Assembly (NCBI GenBank): GCA_950295325.1
Contig: OX485809.1
Location: forward strand, 9,982,001 to 10,046,000
Length of the DNA stretch: 64,000 nt
Source: Polytrichum commune
Lineage: Eukaryota > Streptophyta > Polytrichopsida > Polytrichales > Polytrichaceae
Reading direction: 5' to 3'
A program made the translations under genes and the position numbers. The notes below the pieces were generated by a model. The model saw only the letters and a program-made list of their open reading frames with translations, was not told the DNA's origin and did no database searches. Positions 46,590-58,044 of the stretch are shown here, one piece after another. Position 1 is the stretch's first letter. Every line of letters begins with the position of its first letter.

Positions 46590-47290
46590 AGCCTATGAAA
46601 GGGTTGTGTTTGAGTGTGTTCCACTCGATGCTGGTTGTGGGATTTTCATGGACAAAGTTTTGAGGTAAAAATGGCATTTAACCATAGGAACTTGAGACAT
46701 GGGAGATGAGCTATTTCGAGGGAAAAAAGGGGCGTGAATGATCCTTTGGATGTTTGGATTATAGAAACTGAAGGAAGTGATGCACAATAAAATGACGTGT
46801 TTATATACCCCAAAAAATACTTTTGACCAATCAAATTCACATGGGAAATGAGTGGAATGCTTTTGTGATCCACTCGATAGGAACAACTCAACAATTAAGC
46901 ACCTCCACAAATTCTCATGGAAAAATTTGCAAACCACAATAGGCTAGCCACCTTGAATTTGGAGTGTGTAAACTGTCTCATACTTATATATATGCAAAGA
47001 ATTCCTTAATACTCATAGATTGTAAAACGGTTGATGTGAGCACAAAGGCCATTTTTATGTGAACATCGAATTATATTCCGCTTTTCCAAAAGAAACATCT
47101 TTGATGTTTGTACCGAGTGGCAAATTCTTGACTGGAGTCAACACCCTCACATGAGCTCCCAATACAACAAAAACATGACCACTTCCAACTTTGACTCTTT
47201 TTCCCCACATTCTAGTCATCTCCAAATTGCACGGGTCATGAGTCCATGGGTAGACATCCATGTTGGCTTGACGTCTATAGTTACTGTGAT
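46590..47290 (-). repeat. Long dispersed repeat with decayed coding-like content (copy 2)
   Basis: This copy keeps the longest piece of open frame (47055-47261, minus strand), including the peptide blocks DPCNLEMTRMWGKRVKVG and HVFVVLGAHVRVL, for which I have no family. It lacks the G-tract insertion and so supplies its empty site at 46899-46906. Where copy 1 has a 13-C run, this copy has mixed C/T sequence (complement of 46718-46740). Confidence 0.65.
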
Positions 47291-48620
47291 TGTGGATGAA
47301 TGAGCTAGGTCAAGTGGGGCTAATGTAGGGAAGAAATCATCCACCAACTAGAATTGGGTCATTTGGGAAGGTAGGGGTGAATGTCGCATCTAGGTACATG
47401 TAGCATTGAACAACAACGTAGCTGAGGAACTCCAACTCCATTTTCAGTTCAATTCCATTAGTGATTTTTTTTTGACAAGTACATTCTAATCATCTCCAAA
47501 CTGCAAGGGTCGTGCACCTATGGGTAGACATCCATGTTGGCTTGGCATTTATAGTTATTGTGATTGCGGATGAATAAGTAAAGTGAGGTGGGGCTAAATG
47601 TAGCGACGGAAATCATCTATCCACCATGAACTAGGGCCGCGTGGGAAGGTAGCGGTGAATGTCGCATCTAGGTGCGTGTCACACTGAACATCAAAATATT
47701 TGGAGGAGCTCCAACTTCGTTTTCGGTTCAATTCTATTAGTGAAAAAACATGACAAATACATTCTAATCATCTCCAAACTGCAAGGGTCGTGCACCTGTG
47801 GGTAGATATCCATGTCGAATTGACGTTTTATAGTTATTGTGATTGCGGATGAAAAAGTAAGGTGAGATGGGGGGTTAAATGTAACAAAGGAAATCATCTA
47901 TCCACCATTAACTAGAGCCGCCTGGAAGGAAGGGAGGGGTGAATGTCACATCTAGGTACGTGTCACATTGAACAACAAAATATTTGGAGGAGCTCCAACT
48001 TCGTTTTCAGTTCAATTCTATTAGTGAAAAAACATGACAAATACATTATAATCATCTCCAAACTGCAAGGGTTGTACACCTATGGGTAGATATCCATGTC
48101 GACTTGATGTTTTATAGTTATTGTGATTGCGGATGAAAAAGTAAGGTGAGATGGGGTTAAATGTAACAAAGGAAATCATCTATCCACCATTAACTAGAGC
48201 CGCTTGGGAAGGAAGGGAGGGGTGAATGTCGCATCTAGGTACGTGTCACATTGAACAGCAAAATATTTGGAGGAGCTCCAACTTCGTTTTCGGTTCAATT
48301 CTATTAGTGAAAAAAACATGACAAATACATTATAATCATCTCCAAACTGCAAGGGTTGTACACCTATGGGTAGATATCCATGTCGGCTTGACGTTTTATA
48401 GTTATTGTGATTGCGGATGAAAAAGTAAGGTGAGATGGGAGGTTAAATGTAACAAAGGAAATCATGTATCCACCATTAACTAGAGCCGCCTGGGAGGAAG
48501 GGAGGGGCGAATGTCGCATCTAGGTACGTGTCACACTGAACAGCCGAATATTTGGAGGAGCTCCAACTTCGTTTTCGGTTCAGTTCCGTTGGTGAGGGAG
48601 ATGTGACAAATACATGTAAG
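47205..48620 (-). repeat. Tandem array, five units of about 274-284 bp
   Basis: The anchor TCCAAACTGCAAGGG recurs at about 47221 (variant), 47495, 47773, 48057 and 48341. Units share GGTAGACATCCATGT, GTTATTGTGATTGCGGATGA, AATGTCGCATCTAGG and AGCTCCAACTTCGTTTTCGG. The first unit overlaps the end of the dispersed repeat at 46590-47290, so the array seems to have grown by duplicating that repeat's edge. On the minus strand, pieces of frame are conserved between units (MDIYP or MDVYP, DPC-LEM), but stops and shifts occur. Confidence 0.82.
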
Positions 48621-48872
48621 TTAAACTTACAAGTGTTGGGGGGTTGTTGTTGAGGTGTGCCTGGCTGTATTAAATACACATATTCGGATGTGGATGGGCA
48701 AGCAGCAAGGAGTACTACTACTGCCCTTACTTCCCTTCCTTCCTTTCACTTGGTATATTCGTATGGCTGGTGCTGGTGGTGGTACTACGACCATGAATCC
48801 ATCGACCAAGCATAAAATCTTATTACTTCCTGCCTTCCCTTCCCTTCCCTTCCCTTTCTTTTCATTCTTAAT

Positions 48873-49055
48873 CAGTGTCTGCTGGGGAGATTTTTGGGGC
48901 ATAATCGGTCCTTGTGAGATCTGGGTCTTCGCAAGCCTATCATTTGGTTCCATGTTGACATCTTTCAGGTTTTCTTTACTAGATCCGGGTATATTCTACA
49001 ACGGTAATTTTTTTTTGAAGTCTTCAACTTCAATCGGTTCATCTGCACTAGTTAC
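48873..49055 (+). mobile_element. hAT-like MITE (CCGGTT family), right end lost
   Basis: It begins CAGTGTCTGCTGGGGAGA and follows the family through ATCGGTTCATCTGCACTAG, where it stops. It lies just before the CACTA-like MITE at 49072. Confidence 0.6.
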
Positions 49056-49071
49056 GCTGATTTTGTCTCAA

Positions 49072-49417
49072 CTACACCAAATATGATATTTAGTGTTTGA
49101 TTAGATTTAGTGTTTTACCACCCTATTCTGCTCAACACTAATTTTCAATTCTTTGATAATTAGTGTTAGACATAAATGCGCCGCCGCCGTCTTCCTTGTT
49201 GCCACCTCTTTCCTGGAAACAGTCAATCGCTTTCCTTGTTGCCACCTCTTTCCTACTAAACACTAAATTCCTGCATGTAACTTTCACATATTACCATAGA
49301 TGATATTTAGTGTTTGAGTTTACATTTAATGTTACTTACTTTCATAGGGTTAGTGATATTTAGTGTAGTGTTCGTATTTAGTGCATCTAACACTAAATAT
49401 CATATTTTGTGTAGTGT
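49072..49417 (+). mobile_element. CACTA-like MITE, core A (copy 5, duplicated-core subtype)
   Basis: It begins CTACACCAAATATGATATTT and ends ATCATATTTTGTGTAGTG. The internal doubled block with GGAAACAGTCAATCG shows it shares a parent with the copy at 26659. Its right end runs directly into a TTACTATTTGAAG element. Confidence 0.8.
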
Positions 49418-49420
49418 GTG

Positions 49421-49592
49421 TTACTATTTGAAGTTATGCGGTGTGGTAGCTGTTTAATGAGAATGTAATGGTATCCCCGAAAAAAGTCATTTATGTTGTG
49501 TAATGTCCAAACAACTTATTGAGCTTTCGTTAGTAAAAAAATAATTGAACACTTGAGTAAGCCGTTATTGCACTACGTAACTCCGAATAGTA
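49421..49592. mobile_element. Small TIR element with TTACTATT...AATAGTAA ends (copy 1)
   Basis: The ends TTACTATTTGAAGTTATGCG and CGTAACTCCGAATAGTAG are inverted copies. The interior has GTCATTTATGTTGTGTAATG. It abuts the CACTA-like MITE at 49072-49417. Its terminal motif equals the sub-terminal motif of core C elements. Confidence 0.6.
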
Positions 49593-49611
49593 GCGTGCAC
49601 TAACTAGGATA

Positions 49612-49785
49612 ATCGGTCGAGCTCCTGGACTTTCCAAGCCCACCAACAGGTTACATGTTGACATCGTTTAGGGATTTCTTTATTGGATCAAGGTGTATTC
49701 TATAAACTCCTCTGAACCGTTCGGTAAATTCTTTCAAAGTCTTGAACTTCAACCGGTTCATTTGCAACTACACCGATTTATCCCA
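49612..49785 (+). mobile_element. hAT-like MITE (CCGGTT family), both ends lost
   Basis: Family homology runs from ATAATCGGTCGAG through AACTTCAACCGGTTCATTTG to ACCGATTTATC. It lies between two TTACTATTCGGAG elements. Confidence 0.55.
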
Positions 49786-49796
49786 ATGAGCGTGTC

Positions 49797-49963
49797 TTAC
49801 TATTCGAAGTTACGCGGCGCTGTAACTATTCAATGAGAATATAACATTTTACCAAAAGAAGTCATTTATGTTGTGTAATGGCTGAACAACTCATTGAACT
49901 TTCGTTAGCAAAAATTGAACTCATGAACGAGACACTATTGCACTACGTAACTCCGAATAGTAA
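49797..49963. mobile_element. Small TIR element with TTACTATT...AATAGTAA ends (copy 2)
   Basis: TTACTATTCGAAGTTACGCG at the left pairs with CGTAACTCCGAATAGTAA at the right; 167 bp, interior nearly the same as copy 1, including GTCATTTATGTTGTGTAATG. Both copies are followed by CGTGCACTAAC. Confidence 0.65.
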
Positions 49964-50176
49964 CGTGCACTAACAGTGGGATAAATAATCAGTGTAACTT
50001 AGTAGCCGATTCGCTCTCTCTCACTGATCTCTCTCATTGTTCTTAAAGTCACTTACTGTCAGAGCAGTGTAGGCTTTCGCATGCCTCCTGTATGTCCTCC
50101 ACTCCTGCAAGTCCTACACTCTGCCTTGGTTGACATTTAGGATTCTTTGTGTACGTTGTGAGCTAAGTAGCATGGG

Positions 50177-50326
50177 TTACCATTCGGAGTTTGGCATTAT
50201 TCTAACATTTTAACGAGAATATCATTTTTACCCAAGTACCATAAGTAGTTAGTATGCACCCCGAAGAATATGATCTAACTTTGGTTGGTAAAAAAAGGTT
50301 TAGCAACACATGCCTCTGAACAGTAA
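50177..50326. mobile_element. Small TIR element with TTACTATT...AATAGTAA ends (copy 3, divergent)
   Basis: The ends GTTACCATTCGGAGTTTGGC and CCTCTGAACAGTAA are worn but placed and spaced as in copies 1 and 2. The interior retains the TTTTAACGAGAATATCA block. Confidence 0.45.
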
Positions 50327-51004
50327 TCCACACTAACTAGACAAAATAGTGTAGTCAACAAGACTCCGCCCTTTCACCCTACCCACCATCTTCATCTCAC
50401 CTTGAGAATCGGCTAGGCTTGTAAATGCTAATGTCGTCATGTTGGCGGACGATATGGTCTCATATGAGCTTGGTTGATGGGACTATGGTGATGTCTTAGA
50501 GACTAATAACTTAAGGGCCACGTTTAGAAGTCCCATCTCTTTGCGCTGGGCCTCCCACCACTATTACCAAGGTAAAAGGGGGTTTAGTAAAAACATGACC
50601 CTCGTATCTCCAAGTGGGTTTCTCTGGACTCATATAGGAGTTCTGATATCAACATTTGATATCAAAATTTCTAGAAAAGAATGTACTTTATAATAGAATT
50701 GCTTGCGTTTTCACCTCGGACAATAGTAGTGGTAGAGGCCCAGCTCGAAGAGGGAGAGAAGAGGGGGGTTGGGGGTCCTACTCTAGCCCTGGCCTAACTT
50801 AAGTATGAGCCCCGAATCGTTGGGAAATCTCCTGAGAGATGGGGACTTGACTGAACCCCTGGCCCAACACAGGCACTAACCTCATGCTGCCAAATACTTA
50901 TTGCAAAGTGGTACATGTATACCTGCCACATGCGGAGATGCATGCTCACGCGATAAGTTAAGTCCCCTCCATATTCCAAGTGAATAATTAAGTTCGCTAG
51001 GGGT

Positions 51005-51536
51005 GGTCTTTGCCAATATGCCATTGTAACTTCCCACACGAGCCAAGAGCCGTGACCATGAAATCGTGAGAGCCCAAAAGAAAAGTGCCCAAAGGCCGTC
51101 CCAAATCCACACTTCCAAAATCGTTTAGTGTGGTCACGGGCCCTCAAGTGTAGTGTGAGGTCGTATGTGACTGGGCCCTCAACCAAATGTTGTTTCAATG
51201 AATTTCTGTTGATGCGGGGTCCTCACACATGATAGAATAGGAGGAATCAACAGTTGTGAGCATTTGGAGTGGTCTTTGCCAATATGCCATTGTAACTTCC
51301 CACACGAGCCAAGAGCCGTGACCATGAAATCATGAGAGCCCAAAAGAAAAGTGCCTAAAGGCCGTCCCAAATCCACACTTCCAAAATCGTTTAGTGTGGT
51401 CACGGGCCCTCAAGTGTAGTGTGAGGTCGTATGTGACCGGGCCCTCAACCAAATGTTGTTCCAATGAATTTCTGTTGATGCGGGGTCCTCACACATGATA
51501 GAATAGGAGGAATCAACAGTTGTGAGCATTTGGAGT
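51005..51536. repeat. Very recent tandem duplication, period 266 bp
   Basis: 51005-51270 and 51271-51536 differ at only about four positions by eye. The unit covers TTTGCCAATATGCCATTGTA, the left part of a Harbinger-like MITE and GTGAGCATTTGGAGT. Confidence 0.88.
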
Positions 51537-51768
51537 ATCATGGTCTCCGGTTTTGTGTTGGGCCTACCTCCAAGAGGTGGTTTTTGAAAATAATCCAAGT
51601 GACCATGAAACACGATCCATTCGATGTCACGTAGGAATCCATGTAGACTTTACATCCATCTTGCATTCACATACTCCATTGGTCCCTCAAGTGTAATGTG
51701 AAGTGAACTTGGACCAGCTCCGCCCTTTTCCACCAATGAGAGTGCTTGAAGTGTAATGGTGAAGTGGC
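51030..51768. mobile_element. PIF/Harbinger-like MITE (GGGCCACTTCAC family) with an internal tandem duplication
   Basis: The left terminus is worn (CTTCCCACACGAGCC) and the right end is GAAGTGGCC at 51760-51768. The left part plus its flank is duplicated in tandem (period 266 bp), making this copy longer than the usual ~500 bp. Confidence 0.7.
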
Positions 51769-53309
51769 CTAAGACTTCTTGATGAACATGCGATTTCCAT
51801 CTTTTTAACTCTTTTTATATAACTAGAGTTGCTCTCCCACAAGCATTGGGTCATGAGCCCACTAAAATGAAATAAAAGTGCAATTTATGGTCACCAATAG
51901 CGATTTTTAGTGTCTTCGAATTTATGCAAGTGGGGCCATGCCAGTCTTGTCATTACATGACCTTTGGAGTGCATTTCCAATCTCCATAAAATATATAGGA
52001 ATGGATACTTAACGCTTTTTGATATCAACACACAAAGAAGTAAACGTTTTCGATTCGAAACATGACCTCAATGGTACAATATCTATAAAGGCACACCGTT
52101 GATTTAGAACCCATATTTTGGCGTGGAAAATCATTCAATCCCTCCCATCAACTCGACTCTATTTCTTGGGTACAACCCTCTAAAACAATGAATGGTCGAT
52201 ATGTGCATGCATGGCTACCCGGGGGTTACCTTGACGATTACACCATTCAAAACCTCATGTTGAAGTTGCCAAATGTTCATTTTTTTCACACATGTTTTCA
52301 AAGGCTGACATGCACACCCATACACTCGTTCCTTGTTGGATGCCTCCACCCTTGTCTCCAAGGAACCAATGTACAGGTTGTTTCACCCCAACCGCACATG
52401 CATTGGCACAAGCATTCTACAACTAGACATAGTAAAAAAATAAAAAAAACAAAAAAAACCATTTCATCTTTAAATAAAACACTCTACATTCACGAGCTCC
52501 TAACATCACTAAGGAGACAAGATTTGCACCCTTTCTTCATAATACATGGGGGCGGAGAAGGAGTTGGGGAATAGACAACAATAACCCGGTTCGGTGGACC
52601 ACTTGTTTTACAATTTACATGACGCTCGATGTGCTCCTTACCAACATAGTCGCACTTGAAAATGCTACAGGACTCAACCCAAGCCTGCAAAAACGTTGAC
52701 ATCCTATGAACGAATCTATGGAGGAACAATGCATTTAGGACTCATGATCTCCATAGCCTGGATAAGGTGGCGAGCAACGGTATGTTTTTGCACAGAGAAT
52801 AAGCAGCTTACTAGAAAGTCGCACCTTCAAATATATATATACATATACATATATATATATATATATGGAAAAAAGGGAAAAAAAATGAGACACAGCTCGT
52901 ACACCGTTCCAGTACTAGCAGTTGAAATCCTCCTTTTGATCAGACACTCCTTCTCCTGGAATTAAACCACAGGCCACAAGGGTTTCCGACCAGAACAATC
53001 ATGCAGGAGCAGTTCGACACAATGCAGCTGGCCCCTTTTGTCATTTAAAAAGCGGGCGGGGGGTCGAATGTGATGTGATCGAGCACTGCCATAAATTGGA
53101 CGGGGGGAGGAGGATGAGATCCTTACATCCATCCATCCAATTATTCATTCATCCATCCATGGTACTGAATCCCGCCAAGGGGGGGGGGGGGGGCACCTTT
53201 AGCGAGGGTTTCAATTATCACCTCCACCAAGCCTCCTGCATTTCCCACCTACTCTCACTTGAGTGGGGCATCAGGTGTACGTCCTCGCTCCCTCCTCCTC
53301 ATATCCCTC
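51769..53309. other. Gene-free sequence
   Basis: It contains AT dinucleotide repeats (52832-52865) and a 15-G run (53179-53193). The 128-codon plus frame 52188-52574 has no recognised domain; part of it (CATACACTCGTTCC, TCTCCAAGGAACCA) resembles the hairpin insert at 7256-7331. Confidence 0.35.
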
Positions 53310-53970
53310 GATCCCCAATCCACCATTCCCTCTTCCTCCTCCACCGTTCCCTCGCATCACGATCATGTTACTTACCGTTGATGAAATGAAATTGAATTGG
53401 TTGTAGGGTCCGGGAAGCTAAAAGGCTAATGGGACTGAAAGCACATCATGGTGGTTTCAAACTGGCTTATTCTTTAAGAGTGGCAGTAGCCTCTGTAAGA
53501 TAGAGACTACTATCGACTTGATGATCCGACCCCTCATCCAACATTCCCTCTTCCTCCTCCACCGTTCCCTCGCATCACAATCATGCTACTTACCGTTGAT
53601 GAAATGAAATTGAATCCGGTTTTAGGGTCTGGGAAGTTGAAAGGCTAATGGGACTGAAAGCACATCATGGTGGTTTCAAACTGGCTTATTCTTTAAAAGT
53701 GGCAGTAACCTCTGTAAGATAGAGACTACTATCGACTTGATGATCCGATCCCCAATCCACCATTCCCTCTTCCTCCTCCACTGTTCCTTCCCATCACGAT
53801 GATGTTACTTAACGTTGATGAAATGAAATTGAATCGGTTTTAGGGTCCCAAAAGCCAAAAGGCCATTGGGACTGAAAGTACATCAGGGTGGTTTCAACTG
53901 GCCTTATTTTTTTAGAGTGGATGTAGCCTCTATAAGATAGAAACTGCGATCGACTTGATGATCCAATTGA
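53310..53970. repeat. Tandem array, three units of about 218 bp
   Basis: CATTCCCTCTTCCTCCTCCA recurs at about 53323, 53542 and 53760. Each unit also has CCGTTGATGAAATGAAATTG, CTGAAAGCACATCATGG and ATCGACTTGATGATCC. The first two units are almost identical; the third has drifted. Confidence 0.85.
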
Positions 53971-56081
53971 CAGATGGGCTTGAGGAGAGTCCCTAGAACT
54001 ATATTTTGAAGTATTGATGGAAACTTATCTTTAGTGGGGTTATATTGGAGACACTCCAACACAAAGTGTGCCTTGTGTTTCAACCGTAATTGCCTACTCT
54101 ACTATCCAAGTAGGTATCCATAGTCGAGTCTCCATGCGAAGCAACTTTACTTAAACCACCTTTGCCATTTTGAACACTTCAATGTTCACTTGCTTTCAAT
54201 ATTGCAAGTTTCTATTACACATACAAACCTCCTCAACACTCTTTCAAATTTTGAGTATAAAATTGTCATTGATTTTTTGGTTACCGAAAGGAGACCACCT
54301 CCGACATGATGTACTGACCCTTGTTCCCTAGCCATGCACTAAAAATCCGCCTCAAATTTATATCCAAATTTGTGGCTTTGATCAAGTTCTCTCTCTCTCT
54401 CTCTCTCATATGAGAGGTAATGTAACATTGAGCTATTCTATGTGATTTTCGAGTGAAATTGACATCAATGACAAGTATGTTGGTCCGAATTCACCTCGTG
54501 TACATTCTTCCAACACTTGTGACCCACGTGTGATTGTTGGGTAATATGGGCACATGTGAGGACCACATCTTAATCTAAGCCTTACAAATATAGCATAGTG
54601 TTTGTTCAAATTTATGGTCTCTTTAATTCGACATGTACTAATTTATTGGGCAATATAGAGCCATATGAACCCAATTGCTGCAAAAGTATTCATCCCACAA
54701 TGCTGTGTGCTATGATGATCTTCCTTATACTAGGATAAATAACATCATTGAGGTAGAACAACTAATATGGGTGCAAGCACGGAAAAGTGGACATGTCCTG
54801 ACCCTTGCCTAGTGTTAAGTGAAAGTGATTCAAAACTATACACTAACTTAGAATTTTGTGAAGAAAAAATCATAGACGTTTAAAAAAAAATACTAATCTA
54901 CGAAGTCATGCAATTTATGATGACAAAAATAAATAAAATAAAAATCCAAGAAAAGCCTACATAATTTAGAAGATGGTGCAAGTGGTGTCCAAGTAGGTGA
55001 TATTGAACAAAGTACTGTCTGAAATTTGTAGGAAAGGTCAATGTGTTTTTCAAGCTAAGAAAGGGCTAAGGAAGATATAATAATGTTCAAAGGACACAAC
55101 CTAAATCCTCCTCCTTCACAAACATGCTTGTCTCTTGGGCAAGAGTTGGAAGTGCCAACAAACATAGAGTAAAGAGCTTCATAAGGTCTATGTAGTGTTG
55201 AGGGGGGTCTCTTCTACACATTAAACTGTCTAATGTCTAGAGACATTCATCATAAGGAGTGGCAAATTTCACATAGGGTCTCTGTAGAACTTTCCAACAA
55301 CGATTTCATTGTAGGAAGTGAGCCCATGGCAACAACACATGCTTTATAATAACCAATCTATTTATGTCTATCATACTTATTATTTCTTATAAAAAGATTA
55401 TCGTCTCGATGAACTTGATTTTGTTGCAACGAACTCAAGAAGATGAATCAAATGACATCTTATTGACATTGTTGACCTCCGTATTTCTTGTGGGCTGTGG
55501 ATAACAAGAGAAGAATAAGAGCATTCATTATACATGGATATGACGACATAACAAGGGTTTTCAAGAAATCATTCAATAAGAATGTGTTTTATCATGTCTT
55601 ATTTTATCCGTTTTTTTCATTTGATACTCTTATTATAACATGCTCATGTTTTTACAATGGAATTATTATAAGATTTTCATAGCCTACCCTAGCTTACTAT
55701 ACAAGTGTTGCTTCCATATATAGGGAGTTGAGAGCGGATTATAGCTAGGCATGTAAAGGCATTGGGAAGGCATGTAACTTGAATTTATACACTGTCATAT
55801 ACTTGTTGACTTTTATTTTAAGTACTCTCTCCACACTAAATAGAATCATTAGGATGGCCTTTTGAATGACACGACTTTTTGTGTTGACTTGTGGTTTCTA
55901 AGTTTTCAATATAAAGTCAATTCACTTACGAATACGTAAAGACTTGTCAAACTATGTGAGTATATATGTAATCACTGTTTGAATGTTCTTTGCTTAATTG
56001 TCACAAGTAGTTTGAATTTTCTACCTCACTTTTGGCCAAACAATAGAAGATCATGGATTTCTACAAATGTTGGGGGAATTA

Positions 56082-56311
56082 CACCGTGTATGGTATTTAG
56101 TGTCACTTATTATTTGGAATCACACGCAATGCTATATCTAGTTTCTATAGATCTCATTTTTTTTTACCAACAAAGATCAAATTGTTTGTTTGGACATTAT
56201 AGAACAATATTATCTTTACTGGGTCAAAACTTGCATCAACATTCTAAAATTATAATAATGTGTAATTTTGAATAGTAAGTGACACTAAAATACCATAAAC
56301 GGTGTAGTGGT
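56082..56311. mobile_element. CACTA-like MITE, core C (divergent copy)
   Basis: The left end TACACCGTGTATGGTATTTA and right end ACCATAAACGGTGTAG have drifted. The core keeps TTATTATTTGGAATCAC, TTGGACATTATAGAACA and GAATAGTAAGTGACACTA. Confidence 0.62.
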
Positions 56312-57359
56312 AGTAGCACCATGAGCCTATTAAATGTACATTGATTTGCATTGACGATTACCTTTGTGATAGAAAGGGAGCAAGTCCACTCCACTCAAAA
56401 ATATTATGCAATACAATGAGTAGAGAATACTTTCGCTTGCATGCAAACCAAACTTCTAACTTTCAAAGTCTGCCCCAAATCTATGGCAAGGGTAAACCTC
56501 TCATTCATAAAACATAAAATCCTTCGATTAATATGGAGTCCAAAAATTACTCTCGAAAGTTAATTTAGAACCAAGAAAAACCCAAATTTGTCTAGACTCG
56601 AGACACACGTATTTGAGATGAACCGATTATAAACATACAGGGGGTCGAGTTTCTAACATGAATGGATGAAAGGTACGCAACTTTGCTTGCATGCAACAAT
56701 CATCATTTCGGCTTAGTCTCTTAGCTTTTGCAGATTAAAGTGGGTACATGAAAACACACTATAAGGAAACTTGTCCATCACAACCATCCTTTGCGATCTA
56801 CCACGAATCACAATGGCCAAGTCACAACACATGATTACAATGGGCATTTTCTTCTTCTAGTGACACTACCTAATTCATCCACAACTCTAATTGAGTTGCA
56901 TGCTCTAAATAAATTGTGTACAACTAGTCGTGAACCATATCGTTAAATGGAATGAATCTCCAACTTATTTTCCGGGTCCCCTTGATGGTCGCACTCCGTC
57001 CAAGGGAGTTCTTCGGGGCCGAGTGTGTGAAGATGATGGCTCACATCATCATCTCCTCCACCAAACCATTTGCTTTGCCCGCCCCCACCCCCTCTACCTT
57101 AATAACACATCACTTGTGCCAACATCATCAACAAAGATGTCGTAATAACTAGGAAGCATGATTGTAACCAAATTTCCATAAATTGGTCATGAGTATATTG
57201 AAAGGTGTGTATGATTGAGTGAGTACCCGCTAAAAATGCACTTGGCTAGGGTTACCTAGGGCCCGAGCTCATGATTTCGGTTAGCAACAAACCCCTAGGA
57301 TGAGATCAATCACCCTAAGAATGTGGGTTGCCACCTCATGCCCCACATTCTCAAAGAGC

Positions 57360-57393
<34 letters not shown>
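57360..57393. repeat. AAT trinucleotide microsatellite
   Basis: About eleven perfect AAT units in otherwise unremarkable AT-rich sequence. Confidence 0.9.
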
Positions 57394-58044
57394 TTTCTGA
57401 TAAATCTTTCAATATGTGCAAGAGATCGCCACGCATGATGCTGATCTAACTTAGCATGAATTCCACCTCATCACATTAAGCCATTGAGGGGATGCACTAA
57501 GAATTGCAATTGGAAAGGAATATAGGTGATTGAAGTCTACCTTGACTAGAAAATCTACAATCTTAAAAGGATGCAAGTCAATTCATACATTGTGCACATG
57601 TATCTTTGCCTAATGAAATGAGCCAACTATAAACCTAAAGAGAATCAAAGTTTTTATTGGGCCACCTAATACAAATGCATGTTTGTTGATCTCTTAACTA
57701 GATATATAGGTCTCTTAATTGGATACATAGGTCTTCCCAATTATGTTCATTATCAAGTGTAGAGTAGTTATTCATATTTGAAGACATAGTTCAATTTTTT
57801 TTAAAACATGTCTCTTTATGATGTTTGCTCTTTGATCTTTGTTGAAGCACATACCAATAAGATCTAGGGGTTCGATTAAGAAAAGGAGCCACTTAAGATC
57901 CAACTACCTTAGGGGCGCGTGGTTTGGCAAGGACTAAACATGTAGCTGACACACACAAGATGCAGTCATCTCCATGGCAGTGCCTTCTTGTGCAAAATAA
58001 AGATGGTTAAGGGAAGGACATGGCACATAACATTACTCAACAAG

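Larger units (their letters stand above)
53971..58044. other. Gene-free AT-rich sequence
   Basis: Except for the core C MITE at 56082, an AAT microsatellite and a repeat D piece (57800-57880), nothing is recognised. The frame at 55488-55682 has no family likeness. Confidence 0.35.

Noticed and set aside
55488-55682. Short frame considered as a Harbinger-type transposase relic
   Set aside because: Resemblance was only to general Leu/Ile-rich sequence; no catalytic motif.
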